A stretch of DNA of 64,000 nucleotides from Paenibacillus athensensis (GCF_004514475.2 NZ_MYFO02000007.1:1-64000); one strand, 5' to 3'. Shown: positions 8,065-19,076, counted from the first letter of the stretch. The notes: a model not told the origin generated them from the sequence alone. Numbers and translations: made by a program.

Positions 8065-9351
8065 TTACGATGCAGAGTTCTTGACCTTGCCTTTGCCGGT
8101 AACGGCTGCAGGCGAATCAAGCGACTCCAAAAACTCCTGATTGGTTTTGGCTTCCGCCAATTTTTTGATGAAAGCTTCGGTATATTCGTGAGAATCGTTC
8201 ATGCCTTTGCGCAACGCCCACACCTTCTCCAGCTCCTCCTTCGACAACAGCGCTTCTTCGCGGCGCGTGCCGGAGCGGCGGATGTCGATAGCAGGGAAGA
8301 TGCGGCGTTCGGCCATTCTTCGATCCAGATGCAGCTCGAGATTGCCCGTTCCCTTGAATTCTTCATAGATGACGTCGTCCATGCGCGAGCCTGTTTCGAC
8401 CAAAGCGGTGGCAAGGATCGTCAAGCTGCCACCTTCTTCGATGTTGCGGGCTGCGCCGAAGAAGCGCTTAGGCCGGTGAAACGCGCCCGGATCGATACCG
8501 CCAGACAGCGTGCGGCCGGTTGGCGGCACGACGAGGTTATACGCACGTGCCAGCCGCGTGATGCTATCCAGCAAAATCACGACGTCTTTTTTGTGCTCGA
8601 CAAGACGCATCGCGCGCTCCAGCACCAGCTCGGCAACCTTGATATGATTCTCCGGCAGCTCGTCGAACGTCGAAGCGACAACCTCGCCCTTGACCGAGCG
8701 CTGCATATCCGTGACCTCCTCAGGGCGTTCGTCGATCAGCAGCACGAATAATTCGATATCGGGATAATTGGTGGCAATGCTGTTAGCGATTTCCTTGAGC
8801 AGCAACGTCTTGCCTGCTTTCGGGGGAGCGACGATCAAACCGCGCTGGCCGAGGCCCACAGGCGCCAACAGGTCCATAATGCGGGTAGACAGCTTGTTGG
8901 GAGCCGTTTCGAGTGTGATGCGGGTTTGTGGATAAAGCGGAGTCAGCGCCGGGAAATGCAAGCGTTCGGAGGCCGTTTCAGGCTTCTCGCCATTAACGGC
9001 TTCAACCTGCAAAAGACCAAAATACCGCTCGTTTTCCTTCGGCGGCCGGCACTTGCCCGACACCACATCGCCTGAGCGCAGGTCAAACTTGCGAATTTGC
9101 GACGCGGAAATATAAATATCCTCGGCGCTTGGCAAGTAGTTGATAGGTCGCAGAAAGCCGAAGCCCTCTTGCAGAATTTCCAGCACGCCCTGCATAAACA
9201 TCAGTCCGCTTTCTTCCGCCTGAGCGCGCAGGATCGCAAAGATCAATTCTTTCTTTTTCAGCTGTCCGTAGTACGGGATCTGATGTTTTTTTGCGAGCTT
9301 ATATAATTCCGTAAGCTTTAACGCTTCAAGCTCAGCCAATTGCAAACTCAT
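8065..9351 (-). CDS. rho: Transcription termination factor Rho
   Basis: A 428-residue hexameric RNA helicase that ends transcription at Rho-dependent sites. Visible in order: the N-terminal Rho-N helical domain ([19 protein letters not shown]), the RNA-binding cold-shock-like domain ([23 protein letters not shown]), Walker A ([15 protein letters not shown]), Walker B ([13 protein letters not shown]), and the Q/R-loop regions [10 protein letters not shown] and PSGRTLSGG-like PTGRTLSGG. Length is normal for the family. A modest GGTGG lies upstream. The murA-rho spacing is 84 bp. Confidence 0.98.
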   Translation of the reverse strand: MSLQLAELEALKLTELYKLAKKHQIPYYGQLKKKELIFAILRAQAEESGLMFMQGVLEILQEGFGFLRPINYLPSAEDIYISASQIRKFDLRSGDVVSGKCRPPKENERYFGLLQVEAVNGEKPETASERLHFPALTPLYPQTRITLETAPNKLSTRIMDLLAPVGLGQRGLIVAPPKAGKTLLLKEIANSIATNYPDIELFVLLIDERPEEVTDMQRSVKGEVVASTFDELPENHIKVAELVLERAMRLVEHKKDVVILLDSITRLARAYNLVVPPTGRTLSGGIDPGAFHRPKRFFGAARNIEEGGSLTILATALVETGSRMDDVIYEEFKGTGNLELHLDRRMAERRIFPAIDIRRSGTRREEALLSKEELEKVWALRKGMNDSHEYTEAFIKKLAEAKTNQEFLESLDSPAAVTGKGKVKNSAS

Positions 9352-9435
9352 AATGATTCAACCACCAAACTATTAAATTTTCAACAAGCCAGTCTTAAAA
9401 GATATGTTAGCCAGCATTGCCTGCCGGACCCATCT

Positions 9436-10698
9436 TTATTCCTCGCGTTCGCGCCAAACTTCCGCGCCTAGCGCCGACAGATTGAATACGAGATTCTCGT
9501 AGCCTCTATCAATAAATTCGACGCCTGATACCTCTGTCACACCGCCAGTCGCTACGGTCAGCCCGGCAATCACCAGCGCCGCTCCGGCGCGCAGATCCGT
9601 AGCCTTCACTTTGGCCGAGCTGAGCGGTCCGCCTTCGATAATCGCCGAGCGGCCCTCTACCTTCACCTTGGCGCCCATGCGCACGAGCTCGGGAATATGC
9701 TTGAAGCGATTGCTGTATACATAATCGGTCAAAATGCTAACGCCGCGCGCTTGACACAGCAGACTGGACATCGGAGATTGCAGGTCCGTAGCAAACCCCG
9801 GATAGACCAGCGCTTTGACGTCAACGCTCTGATATTCCGGCTGTCCGACGACGCGAATCGATTCGTCCATCTCGTAAATATGTACACCCATTTCCTGAAG
9901 CTTGGCCGTCAACGCCTCCATGTGCTTGGGAATGACGTTATCTACAGTGACGTCGCCGCGCGTAGCGGCAGCGGCAATCATGTACGTACCGGCCTGAATG
10001 CGGTCGGGAATGATCGAATGGCGGCAGCCGTGCATCGCGTCGACGCCTTCGATGCGGATCGTTTCCGTGCCGGCTCCTTTGATTCTGGCGCCCATGGAGT
10101 TCAAGAGCGTAGCTACATCTATGATTTCAGGCTCTTTAGCCGCGTTTTCAATCAGGGTGGAGCCTTTGGCCCGCGAAGCAGCCAACATAATGTTGATGGT
10201 TGCGCCTACGCTGACCATATCCAGGTAAATCTTGGCGCCGCGCAGCTCCTTGGCGCGAATTTTGAGCGCGCCGTTCTCGTTGCTGACCACAGCGCCCAGC
10301 GCTTCAAAGCCCTTGATGTGCTGGTCAATCGGCCGCGGTTCGAAATTGCAGCCGCCCGGCAAGCCGATCGTCGCTTCGCCGAAGCGTCCGAGCATGGCCC
10401 CCATCAAATAATAGGAGGCACGCAGCTTCTTAACCTTGCCGTTCGGCATGGGAATCGGCTTCATCTGGCTGGGGTCGATCGTCATCCGATCTTCTTCCCA
10501 ATCCACAACGCCGCCCAGCTCGGTAATGATTTCTTTATATATAGCCACATCGCTCAGATGCGGCAGATTATCCAACGTTACAGGCGTTTCCGCCAAAATT
10601 GCAGCCGGAACCAGAGCAACTGCGCTGTTCTTGGCGCCGCTGATCTGCACGGTTCCGCGCAGCGGACGCCCTCCGACAACCATCAATTTTTCCAACAT
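9436..10698 (-). CDS. murA: UDP-N-acetylglucosamine 1-carboxyvinyltransferase
   Basis: A 420-residue cytoplasmic enzyme that transfers enolpyruvate from PEP to UDP-GlcNAc, the first committed step of peptidoglycan synthesis. The EPSP synthase-like repeat fold starts with the conserved [11 protein letters not shown] (Lys and Asn of the active site, about 20-30). The catalytic Cys-loop region is present as [16 protein letters not shown], with the Cys that fosfomycin modifies. GGGGGAAAA lies upstream of the ATG. The neighbourhood (fba upstream, rho downstream) matches B. subtilis murAB/murZ, the second MurA copy of Firmicutes, so this is probably that paralogue. Confidence 0.95.
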   Translation of the reverse strand: MLEKLMVVGGRPLRGTVQISGAKNSAVALVPAAILAETPVTLDNLPHLSDVAIYKEIITELGGVVDWEEDRMTIDPSQMKPIPMPNGKVKKLRASYYLMGAMLGRFGEATIGLPGGCNFEPRPIDQHIKGFEALGAVVSNENGALKIRAKELRGAKIYLDMVSVGATINIMLAASRAKGSTLIENAAKEPEIIDVATLLNSMGARIKGAGTETIRIEGVDAMHGCRHSIIPDRIQAGTYMIAAAATRGDVTVDNVIPKHMEALTAKLQEMGVHIYEMDESIRVVGQPEYQSVDVKALVYPGFATDLQSPMSSLLCQARGVSILTDYVYSNRFKHIPELVRMGAKVKVEGRSAIIEGGPLSSAKVKATDLRAGAALVIAGLTVATGGVTEVSGVEFIDRGYENLVFNLSALGAEVWREREE

Positions 10699-10788
10699 TT
10701 ACAGTTTTCCCCCTACATCAGCGCATCCATGCCGATATCCGAGCACAGTTGTCCCTCAAAAAAAGCTTCCCATGAACAAAACAGAAGA

Positions 10789-10817
10789 GGGAAACGCATC
10801 GGCACGATGCATTTCCC
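10789..10817 (-). terminator. Terminator after fba
   Basis: Stem of 13 bp with one mismatch (GGGAAATGCATCG / CGATGCGTTTCCC on the minus strand), loop of 3 nt, followed by a T-rich run. It lies between fba and murA, so murA is probably transcribed in part from its own promoter. Confidence 0.65.
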
Positions 10818-10838
10818 ACAAGAGCTATACGATTGAAA

Positions 10839-11693
10839 TTAAGCTTGATTGCTGCTTCCGAACAATTCGATTTTGGATTTAACCACGTCGACCATGGCTT
10901 TGCGGGCAGGGGTGAGATATTTGCGAGGATCGTAGACTTTCGCGTCTTTGTTGAGCACTTCGCGGATCGATTCGGTGCAAGCGACTTGGTTCTCGGTGTT
11001 CACGTTGATTTTGCCAACGCCGGCTGCAATCGATTTGCGGATCATTTCGTCCGGTACGCCGGAGCCGCCGTGCAGAACGACTGGAACCGGAATCGCTTTG
11101 GACACTTGCTCGATGATGTCGAAATGGATGTTTGGCTCGCCGGCATACATGCCGTGCGCCGTACCTACGGCGATGGCCAAGCAATCTACGCCGGTTTCTT
11201 CGTAGAAGCGGATGGCTTCTTCCGGCTTCGCCAGGTTGGCATGTTCTTCGTCCACGCTGATGTCGTCTTCCACGCCGCCGATCGTGCCCAGCTCGCCTTC
11301 AACGGAAACGCCCATTGCGCGCGCAGCTTTCACGACTTCTTTCGTCAAGCGGATGTTCTCTTCGAACGAGTAATGCGAGCCGTCGAACATAACGGAGCTG
11401 AAGCCGGCGCGGATACATTTCATCGCCACTTCGAAGGAGCTGCCGTGGTCGAGGTGCAGCGCAATCGGCAAGCCGGATTTCTTGGCAGCCGCTTCGGCGA
11501 TCGCAACAGTGAACTCAATACCCATATATTTCAGAGCGCCTTCGCTGACTCCGTAAATAAATGGCGATTTCAGCTCCATCGCTGCTTCGACGATCGCTTG
11601 CGCGAACTCCAGATTGTTCATGTTGAATTGACCTACGGCGAATTTGTTGGCTTTTGCTTTAGGCAAAAACTCGTTCATTGAAACCAATGGCAT
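10839..11693 (-). CDS. fba: Class II fructose-1,6-bisphosphate aldolase
   Basis: A 284-residue zinc-dependent glycolytic enzyme that cleaves fructose 1,6-bisphosphate to two triose phosphates. It starts MPLVSMNEFLPKAKANKFAV. The active-site region ALHLDHGSSFE, a second zinc-ligand region (DISVDEEHANLAKPEE), the HGMYAGEP and LHGGSGVPDEM loops and GVGKINVNTE are all present. The start at 11693 is preceded by AGGAGG; an ATG 57 bp upstream lacks one. Unlike B. subtilis, no transaldolase gene lies between fba and murA. Confidence 0.97.
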   Translation of the reverse strand: MPLVSMNEFLPKAKANKFAVGQFNMNNLEFAQAIVEAAMELKSPFIYGVSEGALKYMGIEFTVAIAEAAAKKSGLPIALHLDHGSSFEVAMKCIRAGFSSVMFDGSHYSFEENIRLTKEVVKAARAMGVSVEGELGTIGGVEDDISVDEEHANLAKPEEAIRFYEETGVDCLAIAVGTAHGMYAGEPNIHFDIIEQVSKAIPVPVVLHGGSGVPDEMIRKSIAAGVGKINVNTENQVACTESIREVLNKDAKVYDPRKYLTPARKAMVDVVKSKIELFGSSNQA

Positions 11694-11758
11694 GTTTCTT
11701 TTCCTCCTAGGATGATGTTTATAAGGTATCGGGATACCGTTCTTTGTCACACTGAGCT

Positions 11759-11787
11759 ATTATAGCACATATATTTTCAATTGATAA
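11759..11787 (-). promoter_or_regulatory. fba promoter
   Basis: TATAAT (11759-11764) with a TTATCA -35 (11782-11787) at 17 bp on the minus strand, about 65 bp before the fba start. The perfect -10 makes it likely despite the weak -35. Confidence 0.6.
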
Positions 11788-11889
11788 CCAAGCCTACGTT
11801 CTTTTTGGTGATAAAACACACAAAAATCCCACCCCCGGCTCAGCACGCCGACGGCAGGAGCTCCGGCGAAAAACAAGGCCGGCCTTTAC

Positions 11890-11917
11890 AAAAAAAGGAC
11901 CCTACATCTAGGATCCT
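11890..11917 (-). terminator. Terminator of spo0F
   Basis: The hairpin AGGATCC-N8-GGGTCCT on the minus strand overlaps the spo0F stop codon and is followed by a run of seven T. Confidence 0.75.
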
Positions 11918-12300
11918 ATGGCAAAACCGCTGCTGGATTCGTTATTCAGCTGCTTGTTAACCGCCACGCGCAGCTCGTCAATATCAAACGGCTTCGTAAA
12001 GTGCATGATGGCGCCCAGATCGGTCGCTTCCTTAATCATATCAAGCTCTCCGTATGCCGTCATCATGATGACTTTGATCGACGGATCGATCGCCTTGACG
12101 TGCTTCAAAATATCCAGTCCGTCCATGCCGGGAATCTTCATATCCAGCAGTACGAGGTCCGGCGAGGCGTTCTTCACGATCTCCAGCGCCAGCTTGCCGT
12201 TGGCGGCTTGATACGTGTCATAGCCTTCATTGCTGAAGACCTCCATCAGCAAGACGCGAATTCCATTCTGATCATCCACGATCAATACTTTCTTTTTCAT
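11908..12300 (-). CDS. spo0F: Sporulation response regulator Spo0F
   Basis: A 130-residue single-domain receiver that carries phosphate between sensor kinases and the phosphotransferase Spo0B in the sporulation phosphorelay. It starts [18 protein letters not shown]. The acidic pocket DD, the phosphoacceptor Asp in [12 protein letters not shown] (about residue 54), Thr in [12 protein letters not shown] and Lys in [11 protein letters not shown] are all present. These match B. subtilis Spo0F almost word for word. The start at 12300 has GGGAGGGA upstream. The C-terminal tail [12 protein letters not shown] is a little longer than in Bacillus. It sits between pyrG and fba as in B. subtilis. Confidence 0.97.
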   Translation of the reverse strand: MKKKVLIVDDQNGIRVLLMEVFSNEGYDTYQAANGKLALEIVKNASPDLVLLDMKIPGMDGLDILKHVKAIDPSIKVIMMTAYGELDMIKEATDLGAIMHFTKPFDIDELRVAVNKQLNNESSSGFAIGS

Positions 12301-12459
12301 AAACCGGTCCCTCCCGATAACGAAATAACGAGCCCCCCACAATTTCTATGAATGTTTATAAATTCGCTACGTGACGGCAATTTCCTGCCGGAATTCCGGT
12401 TATATTGAAGAGTTTTACAAAAAAGTTGCTTTCAGGCTTCACGTCCCAGCCGCAGCCGC

Positions 12460-14112
<1,653 letters not shown>

Positions 14113-14216
14113 TTAGCGCGGTTGAGCTTGTCCCGAAGAAGCCGGTGTGCGGTTGCGAGGTGATCTGTTCTCCGGTCGCTCCTCCAGCGGTACGCCGCAG
14201 AAAATCGAGCCTAAAA

Positions 14217-14251
14217 ACAAAAAAAGTGACACCCGTAGTGACGGGGCACTT
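14217..14251 (-). terminator. pyrG leader attenuator terminator
   Basis: On the minus strand, AAAGTG-C-CCCGT-CACT-ACGGG-TGT-CACTTT folds into a hairpin followed by a T-rich tail. It begins about 40 nt into the pyrG transcript and lies more than 140 nt before the pyrG start codon. The C-rich left arm (GCCCCGT) could pair with extra G residues added at the 5' end. Confidence 0.7.
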
Positions 14252-14288
14252 TTCGAACGCATACGCGATTTGTTATGTTTCTTTTGAA

Positions 14289-14329
14289 GCCCATGCAATA
14301 GTTTACTCTGAACGGCTAGGCGCTGTCAA
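14289..14329 (-). promoter_or_regulatory. pyrG promoter with GGGC initially transcribed sequence
   Basis: On the minus strand TTGACA (14324-14329), an 18-bp spacer and TAAACT (14300-14305) are followed 7 nt later by GGGCTTC (from 14292). In B. subtilis pyrG a GGGC start lets RNA polymerase stutter on G when CTP is low; the G-tract then disrupts the leader terminator. Promoter, start sequence and terminator are all arranged that way here. Mechanism is inferred from that precedent. Confidence 0.7.
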
Positions 14330-14335
14330 GACAAG

Positions 14336-14914
14336 TTATTTATCGTCGTCGTCGTCCAGATCGGCGTCTTCTGCCGCATCGTCGAGATCGTCTTCCTCTT
14401 CGCCCGATTCTTCGTCGCCGCCCTCTTCCAAGTCCTCATCTTCCATCTCTTCGTCTTCGAAAAATTCAGCGTCTTCTTCCGCTTCCTCTTCGGCTTCGAA
14501 GTCTTCAGCGTCGCCGTCGAACGCATCGTAGTCTTCCTCTTCGTCGTACACTTCTTCTTCCTCGGCGAATACGTCCTCGTCGTCGAGATCGTCGTCTTCG
14601 TCGTTGATGATCCGCGGACGCTTGGAGTTGCTCATTGCGTCTTCGGACTTCTCGACCGGATACCAGCGCTTGAGCCCCCACAGGTTGGTGCCTACGCAGG
14701 CAAAGCGGCCGTCAATGTTGATTTCCGTATATAGCTGGGCGATCACCTGCATGACATCCTGCTCGGACAACCCTTTAATTTTGGCAATTTCCATCATCAG
14801 ATCTCGATAGTAAAACGGCGTGTTCGCCGATTTCAGCACTTCGAACGCCAAATCCACCATCGGCATTTCGCGCGCTTGTTCTGCGGAAATTTTGAGTGTG
14901 TATTCGCTACCCAT
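14336..14914 (-). CDS. rpoE: DNA-directed RNA polymerase delta subunit
   Basis: A 192-residue accessory subunit of Gram-positive RNA polymerase that increases specificity and recycling. The N-terminal HARE-HTH domain (about residues 10-85: MPMVDLAFEVLKSANTPFYY...GRFACVGTNLWGLKRW) is followed by a very acidic, disordered tail of about 90 residues made almost wholly of Asp and Glu. The stop codon lies only a few bases before the pyrG -35 box, so the two genes are separately initiated. Confidence 0.96.
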   Translation of the reverse strand: MGSEYTLKISAEQAREMPMVDLAFEVLKSANTPFYYRDLMMEIAKIKGLSEQDVMQVIAQLYTEINIDGRFACVGTNLWGLKRWYPVEKSEDAMSNSKRPRIINDEDDDLDDEDVFAEEEEVYDEEEDYDAFDGDAEDFEAEEEAEEDAEFFEDEEMEDEDLEEGGDEESGEEEDDLDDAAEDADLDDDDDK

Positions 14915-15606
14915 CTAAGGCACATCCCTTCGACCATCGTCACAAGTTCTTCATTAAGTAAAACCTATTTTTTCTAAAAAAGCAACTCTCCCCGCGCAAC
15001 TAACGGGAAGCGGCGTAGGAGCGCGCGGCGCGGCGGGCGGGGCGGATCGCTTCCGGGCGAGTGAGGGCAAGAGCGAACGGCGGGGAGCGCTTCTCGAGTG
15101 AGTGCCAGGCAGACGAATGGCGAGGGGCGCTTCCGAGCGAGCGAGGGGCAGAGCGAACGATGAGGGGCGCTGCTGGGGCGAGCGAGGGGCAAAGCCAACG
15201 ATGGGGGCGCTGCTGGGGCGAGCGGGGGGCAGAGCGGATGACGAGGGGCGCATCTGGGCTGTCACAGACAAGTAGGCAATGCGAACGGCGGCGCGACGGC
15301 GAAACGACTCCCCTCTACAGACCTTAGCGGCCTGCGTGAAATCCGCAGCGGCGGCGCGCGCATGAAAAACAGGCGAAGGTCCCCCTTCGCCCGCGACTGT
15401 ATCCTGCGGACATCCGCTCCTCCGGAGGGCCCGCCTTGCACATGAGAAACGCCTAATCGGCTTCTCTCTTCATCGTATGTCGATACCGTCCAAGTGACAC
15501 GGCCGCGCACCTATTTATTTGGAAAAAGGCGATGACACGGTCCGCGATGCCCGTCCGCTCATACATTGGGAAGGAATCCATATTCAGTTGTAGGGGGAAT
15601 GCACGC
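14915..15606. other. Gene-poor region between rpoE and the subtilase
   Basis: About 690 bp separate the divergent rpoE and subtilase genes. The left half is dominated by a G-rich tandem repeat (15050-15250). The right half (about 15290-15500) is GC-rich and shows no gene that I can support; predicted ORFs on both strands are Pro/Ala/Ser/Arg-rich products of composition. AGGGGG at about 15592-15597 serves the subtilase. Confidence 0.5.
15050..15250. repeat. Five-copy tandem repeat of about 40 bp, G-rich
   Basis: Five imperfect copies of a 40-41 bp unit built around CTTCCGAGCGAGCGAGGGGC and AGAGCGAACGATGAGGGGCG. Copies 4 and 5 share CTGCTGGGGCGAGCG. The plus strand carries repeated G4-G6 runs. 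There are no unique spacers, so it is a minisatellite and not a CRISPR array. Confidence 0.85.
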
Positions 15607-16794
15607 ATGCGCACGGCCGCTTTCCTGCAATGGCTACATGACGAGGTCGGACTTGCCGGAGGCGCCCCCGGTTCCGCCAAACGGCACATCGTGCGCTTCC
15701 GCTCCTCGCGCGACTACGCGGCGTGTCGAGCCGGGCTGCGGCGGCTGAAGCCTGTGCTGGCCCGGCTATCGGCGAGGCCGGTTCGCGAGCTGGACCTCAT
15801 CCGGGGCTTCTCCTGCATGCTCAGCGACCTTGCCGCCGACCGATTGCAGGAGGCGTGGGGGCTGGAGGTCGAAGACGATCTCCCGGTGCGAGTCCGGCGC
15901 ATGACCGAAAATCGACCGGCATCCTCCATCGGGCGCTCCGGCGCGCCCACGCCGATTGTTCCTTGGGGGATTGGCCATATTCAGGCACCGGAAGCATGGA
16001 GCCGGTCGGTCGGCCAGCGCGTGCGCGTCGGCGTCATCGATACCGGGATCGATTACAATCACCCTGATCTGCGCCATTCGATCGCCAACGGAATCAACCT
16101 GGTGCATCGCGCCTACCTGCCCTTCGACGACAACGGGCACGGCACGCATATCGCGGGTACGATCGCTGCCTCCAGCCGCGGCGGCGGCATCATCGGCGTC
16201 GCGCCCAAGGCGCTGATCCACCCGGTCAAGGCGTTCGATCATAACGGCAGCGCTTACGTCTCGGACATCATCGCCGGCATTCTTTGGTGCGTCGATCAGG
16301 ATCTCGACGTCATTAACATGAGCTTCGGTATGAAGACCTACAGCCGTGCGCTGGAGCAAGCCGTGCTGCGCGCCTACAACGCCGGCAAAATCATCGTCGC
16401 TTCGTCCGGCAACGACGGCAAGCGGACCGTCGTCGACTACCCGGCCCGCTTCCCGCAGACGCTGGCCGTCGGCGCGACGACGCGCTCGAACCGGATTGCG
16501 CCGTTCAGCAATCGCGGGCGGCGCATCGACTTGTACGCGCCGGGCGAGCGGATTTATTCCGCGTGGCTGCACGGCAAGTACAACGAGCTGAGCGGGACGT
16601 CGATGGCAACTGCACATGTCAGCGGCGTCATCGCGCTGATGCTGTCGGTCAACGGCGGCCTCCGTCCCGCTCAGATCAAAAAGCTGCTCAAGCGCACCGC
16701 CAGCGCGCTTGGCAAAAGCTCCAGCGCGCGCTGGAAGCCCGGGCAGCTCAATGCCCGGCGTGCGCTGAGCGCGCTGAAAAGCCGCGACGTATAG
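15607..16794 (+). CDS. S8 family serine protease (subtilisin-like)
   Basis: A 395-residue subtilase. The first ~100 residues resemble an I9-type propeptide (RHIVRFRSSRDYAACRAG..LIRGFSCMLSDLAADRL). The catalytic domain follows with Asp in VGVIDTGIDYNHPDL, His in NGHGTHIAGTIAA, the oxyanion Asn in SSGNDGKR and Ser in SGTSMATAHVSG. I see no signal peptide with the ATG at 15607, which has AGGGGG upstream; an upstream in-frame ATG at 15532 adds no signal either. The protein may act inside the cell or leave by another route. A strong hairpin overlaps the stop codon. Confidence 0.9.
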   Translation: MRTAAFLQWLHDEVGLAGGAPGSAKRHIVRFRSSRDYAACRAGLRRLKPVLARLSARPVRELDLIRGFSCMLSDLAADRLQEAWGLEVEDDLPVRVRRMTENRPASSIGRSGAPTPIVPWGIGHIQAPEAWSRSVGQRVRVGVIDTGIDYNHPDLRHSIANGINLVHRAYLPFDDNGHGTHIAGTIAASSRGGGIIGVAPKALIHPVKAFDHNGSAYVSDIIAGILWCVDQDLDVINMSFGMKTYSRALEQAVLRAYNAGKIIVASSGNDGKRTVVDYPARFPQTLAVGATTRSNRIAPFSNRGRRIDLYAPGERIYSAWLHGKYNELSGTSMATAHVSGVIALMLSVNGGLRPAQIKKLLKRTASALGKSSSARWKPGQLNARRALSALKSRDV

Positions 16795-16809
16795 AAACGT
16801 CGCGGCTTT
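16778..16809 (+). terminator. Hairpin overlapping the subtilase stop codon
   Basis: Perfect 13-bp inverted repeat AAAGCCGCGACGT / ACGTCGCGGCTTT with a 6-nt loop that contains the TAG stop. The U-tract is short (TTTG), so termination efficiency is uncertain. Confidence 0.65.
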
Positions 16810-16818
16810 GTGCTGCCG

Positions 16819-16930
16819 CCCCGCTGAGCGGGCGGCGAGATTGGCGCCGCCGGGCTTGGCGGGCGGCGTTGGCTGCGCGCTGCGCTCGACCGGGCGCAGC
16901 GGATCTTACGCGCGCGCCCCGCTGAGCGGC
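16819..16930. repeat. Two GC-rich palindromes with CCGCTGAGCGG core
   Basis: Two copies of CCGCTGAGCGG (16821-16831 and 16919-16929), each flanked by extra complementary GC (GCCGCC/GGCGGC and CGCGCG/CGCGCG). They lie between the convergent subtilase and argS genes. The copy at 16919 could act as an argS terminator stem, but no T-run follows. Confidence 0.6.
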
Positions 16931-16952
16931 GCGCGGGCGGGCGCCGAGCGCG

Positions 16953-18626
16953 CTACATGCGCTCGGGCGCCGAGACGCCAACGAGGCGCAGCACGTTGGC
17001 GATGACGGTGCGCAGCGCCTGCAGGAGCGCAAGGCGCGCCCGGGTTTGCGCGGCGTCGTCGGTGATGACGCGCTCGGCTTTGTAGTAGCTGTGGAATTGG
17101 CTCGCCAGCTCATACACATAGCGGATGAGCCGATGCGGCGCATACTGCTCGGCCGCCACGGCGACCTCCTCCGGCAGCTCGCCCATCTTGCGCAGCAAAT
17201 CGAATTCCGCCTCGACGTTCAGGCGGGAGAAATCCTGCTGCGCCAGATCACCCACGGCAATGCCCATCTCCTCGGCCTGCCGGAAAATGCTGCAGATGCG
17301 CGCATGCGCATACTGCACATAAAACACCGGATTCTCGTTGGACTGCGAAACCGCGAGATCCATGTCGAAATCCAGATGCGAATCCATGCTCCGCATCGTA
17401 AAGAAATAGCGGATCGGGTCGACGCCGACCTCGTCCATCAGGTCCTCCATCGTGACCGCTTTGCCGGTCCGCTTGGACATCTTGACCTTCTCCCCGTTCT
17501 GGAACAGGCTGACCATTTGCGCAATCAGCACGACGAGCTTGTCCGCCTCGTAGCCAAGCGCCGTCATCGCCGCCTTCATCCGCGGGATGTAGCCGTGGTG
17601 GTCCGCGCCCCAAATATTGATCAGCCGGTCAAAGCCGCGCTGGAACTTGTTGCGGTGATACGCGATATCCGGCGTCAAGTACGTAAACGAGCCGTCGTTC
17701 TTGATCAGCACGCGGTCCTTGTCGTCGCCGAGCGGCGTCGTGCGCAGCCAGGTCGCGCCTTCTTCTTCATAAATATGGCCCTTGCTCCGCAGTTCCTCCA
17801 GCACGCCGGGAATCAGCTCATCCTCGTAAATCGATGTCTCCGAGAACCAGTGATCAAAGCTTACGCCAAAGCGGCCCAGATCGCGCTTGATCTTGTCCAG
17901 CTCCTTGTCCAGCCCGTAGCGGCGGAAGTAAGCCAGCCGCTCCTCGTCCGGCAAGCCGGTCAGCCGGTCGCCCTCTTCCGCAGCCAGCTCGGCGGCAAAC
18001 TGCTTGATATCCTCGCCGTAATAGCCGTCCTCGGGCATTTGCGCGTCACGGCCCAACGCCTGCAAATAACGCGCTTCAATCGATTTGGCCAGATTCAGCA
18101 CCTGGTTACCGGCATCGTTAATGTAATATTCGCGCGAAACGTCGTAGCCGGCCAGCGTCAGCACATTGCACAGCGCATCGCCAACCGCTGCGCCGCGGGC
18201 ATGCCCCAGATGCAGCGAGCCCGTCGGATTGGCGCTAACGAATTCGACCTGCACCTTCAGCCCTTGTCCGACATTCACGCGGCCATAGTCGGCACCCTGC
18301 GCCAGCACCTCGCCGATCACGGGGTACAGGTAGCTTTTGTCCAGTCGGAAGTTGATAAAGCCCGGCCCGGCAATGTCCGCTCCCGATATGTACACCTTCT
18401 CTTTATTCAGATGAGCAATCAGTTGTTCGGCAATCTGCCGCGGATTCGTCTTGGCGATACGTGTCAACTGCATGGCCAGATTCGTCGCCAAGTCGCCGTG
18501 CGCCTTCTCCTTGGGCACCTCCAGCGTAATATCGGGCACCTGCTCGGCCGTCACAATCCCCGCAGCCACCGCCGCTTCGGCCAGCGCCTCTTTCACCTTC
18601 GATTTCATTTCCTGCAAAATATCCAT
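16953..18626 (-). CDS. argS: Arginine-tRNA ligase
   Basis: A 557-residue class I aminoacyl-tRNA synthetase that charges tRNA-Arg. Visible: N-terminal additional domain, the HIGH signature as [13 protein letters not shown] in [12 protein letters not shown], the insertion and Rossmann regions, a KMSKS-like [15 protein letters not shown], and the C-terminal anticodon-binding DALR domain ([22 protein letters not shown]...[13 protein letters not shown]). GGGGGAG precedes the ATG. ywiB lies upstream with a 36-bp gap and almost certainly shares a transcript, as in B. subtilis. Confidence 0.98.
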   Translation of the reverse strand: MDILQEMKSKVKEALAEAAVAAGIVTAEQVPDITLEVPKEKAHGDLATNLAMQLTRIAKTNPRQIAEQLIAHLNKEKVYISGADIAGPGFINFRLDKSYLYPVIGEVLAQGADYGRVNVGQGLKVQVEFVSANPTGSLHLGHARGAAVGDALCNVLTLAGYDVSREYYINDAGNQVLNLAKSIEARYLQALGRDAQMPEDGYYGEDIKQFAAELAAEEGDRLTGLPDEERLAYFRRYGLDKELDKIKRDLGRFGVSFDHWFSETSIYEDELIPGVLEELRSKGHIYEEEGATWLRTTPLGDDKDRVLIKNDGSFTYLTPDIAYHRNKFQRGFDRLINIWGADHHGYIPRMKAAMTALGYEADKLVVLIAQMVSLFQNGEKVKMSKRTGKAVTMEDLMDEVGVDPIRYFFTMRSMDSHLDFDMDLAVSQSNENPVFYVQYAHARICSIFRQAEEMGIAVGDLAQQDFSRLNVEAEFDLLRKMGELPEEVAVAAEQYAPHRLIRYVYELASQFHSYYKAERVITDDAAQTRARLALLQALRTVIANVLRLVGVSAPERM

Positions 18627-18649
18627 ACCCAGCTCCCCCTCTTCGCCCG

Positions 18650-18662
18650 GCCGCTGAGCGGC
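18650..18662. repeat. Palindrome GCCGCTGAGCGGC between ywiB and argS
   Basis: A perfect 6-bp stem around a central G, immediately after the ywiB stop codon. It shares the CCGCTGAGCGG core with the two palindromes downstream of argS. Confidence 0.6.
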
Positions 18663-19076
18663 TCAGGCTTCCTCGATCGACAGTTGAACCCGGAACAGTC
18701 CCGCAGGTTCTCCCGCTACATATAAGTCGTAGCTCCAGCGCACCGTGCCCAAGCCCATCTCCAGCGCATTCTCCAGTGCGTGCGTGTGCATTTCCAGCTC
18801 CATACGGCCGTGCTCGTTTTGATAAAAGCCTACCCGTTTCTCTCCGGCCACAAACGTTTGCTCCGCCTGCACATCGCCTTGCCGGACAATGCGCAGCTCG
18901 CGCCGCTCCAGCTTGATCAGCGTAGCGGTTCGCCCCTGCTCGCCAAGCGGCTCCTCGTAACGGACGTAAACATGAGCCCCTTTTATATACAGATCGCCCT
19001 CGTAGCCTTGCACGGACTTGTCCGTATCGCTTCGGCTTTCAAGACGAATGCGCACCTTGCTTTTGGGCGTCGTCAT
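18663..19076 (-). CDS. ywiB: YwiB family protein (DUF1934)
   Basis: A 137-residue beta-rich protein of unknown function, DUF1934/YwiB family, with a calycin-like barrel fold in known relatives. It starts MTTPKSKVRIRLESRSDTD; ATG at 19076 is preceded by GGGAGG, which rules out the longer upstream reading. Features typical of the family: YEGDLYIKGAHVYVRYEE, a central KLERRELRIVRQG and GRMELEMHTHALE. Always found next to argS in Bacillales; the reason is not known. Confidence 0.88.
   Translation of the reverse strand: MTTPKSKVRIRLESRSDTDKSVQGYEGDLYIKGAHVYVRYEEPLGEQGRTATLIKLERRELRIVRQGDVQAEQTFVAGEKRVGFYQNEHGRMELEMHTHALENALEMGLGTVRWSYDLYVAGEPAGLFRVQLSIEEA

Noticed and set aside
15050-15250. Possible CRISPR array
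   Set aside because: Units are contiguous and imperfect, without unique spacers, and there are no cas genes.
14954-15510. Pro/Ala/Ser-rich minus-strand ORFs
   Set aside because: They derive from the G-rich minisatellite and its flanks; no ribosome-binding site and no plausible fold.
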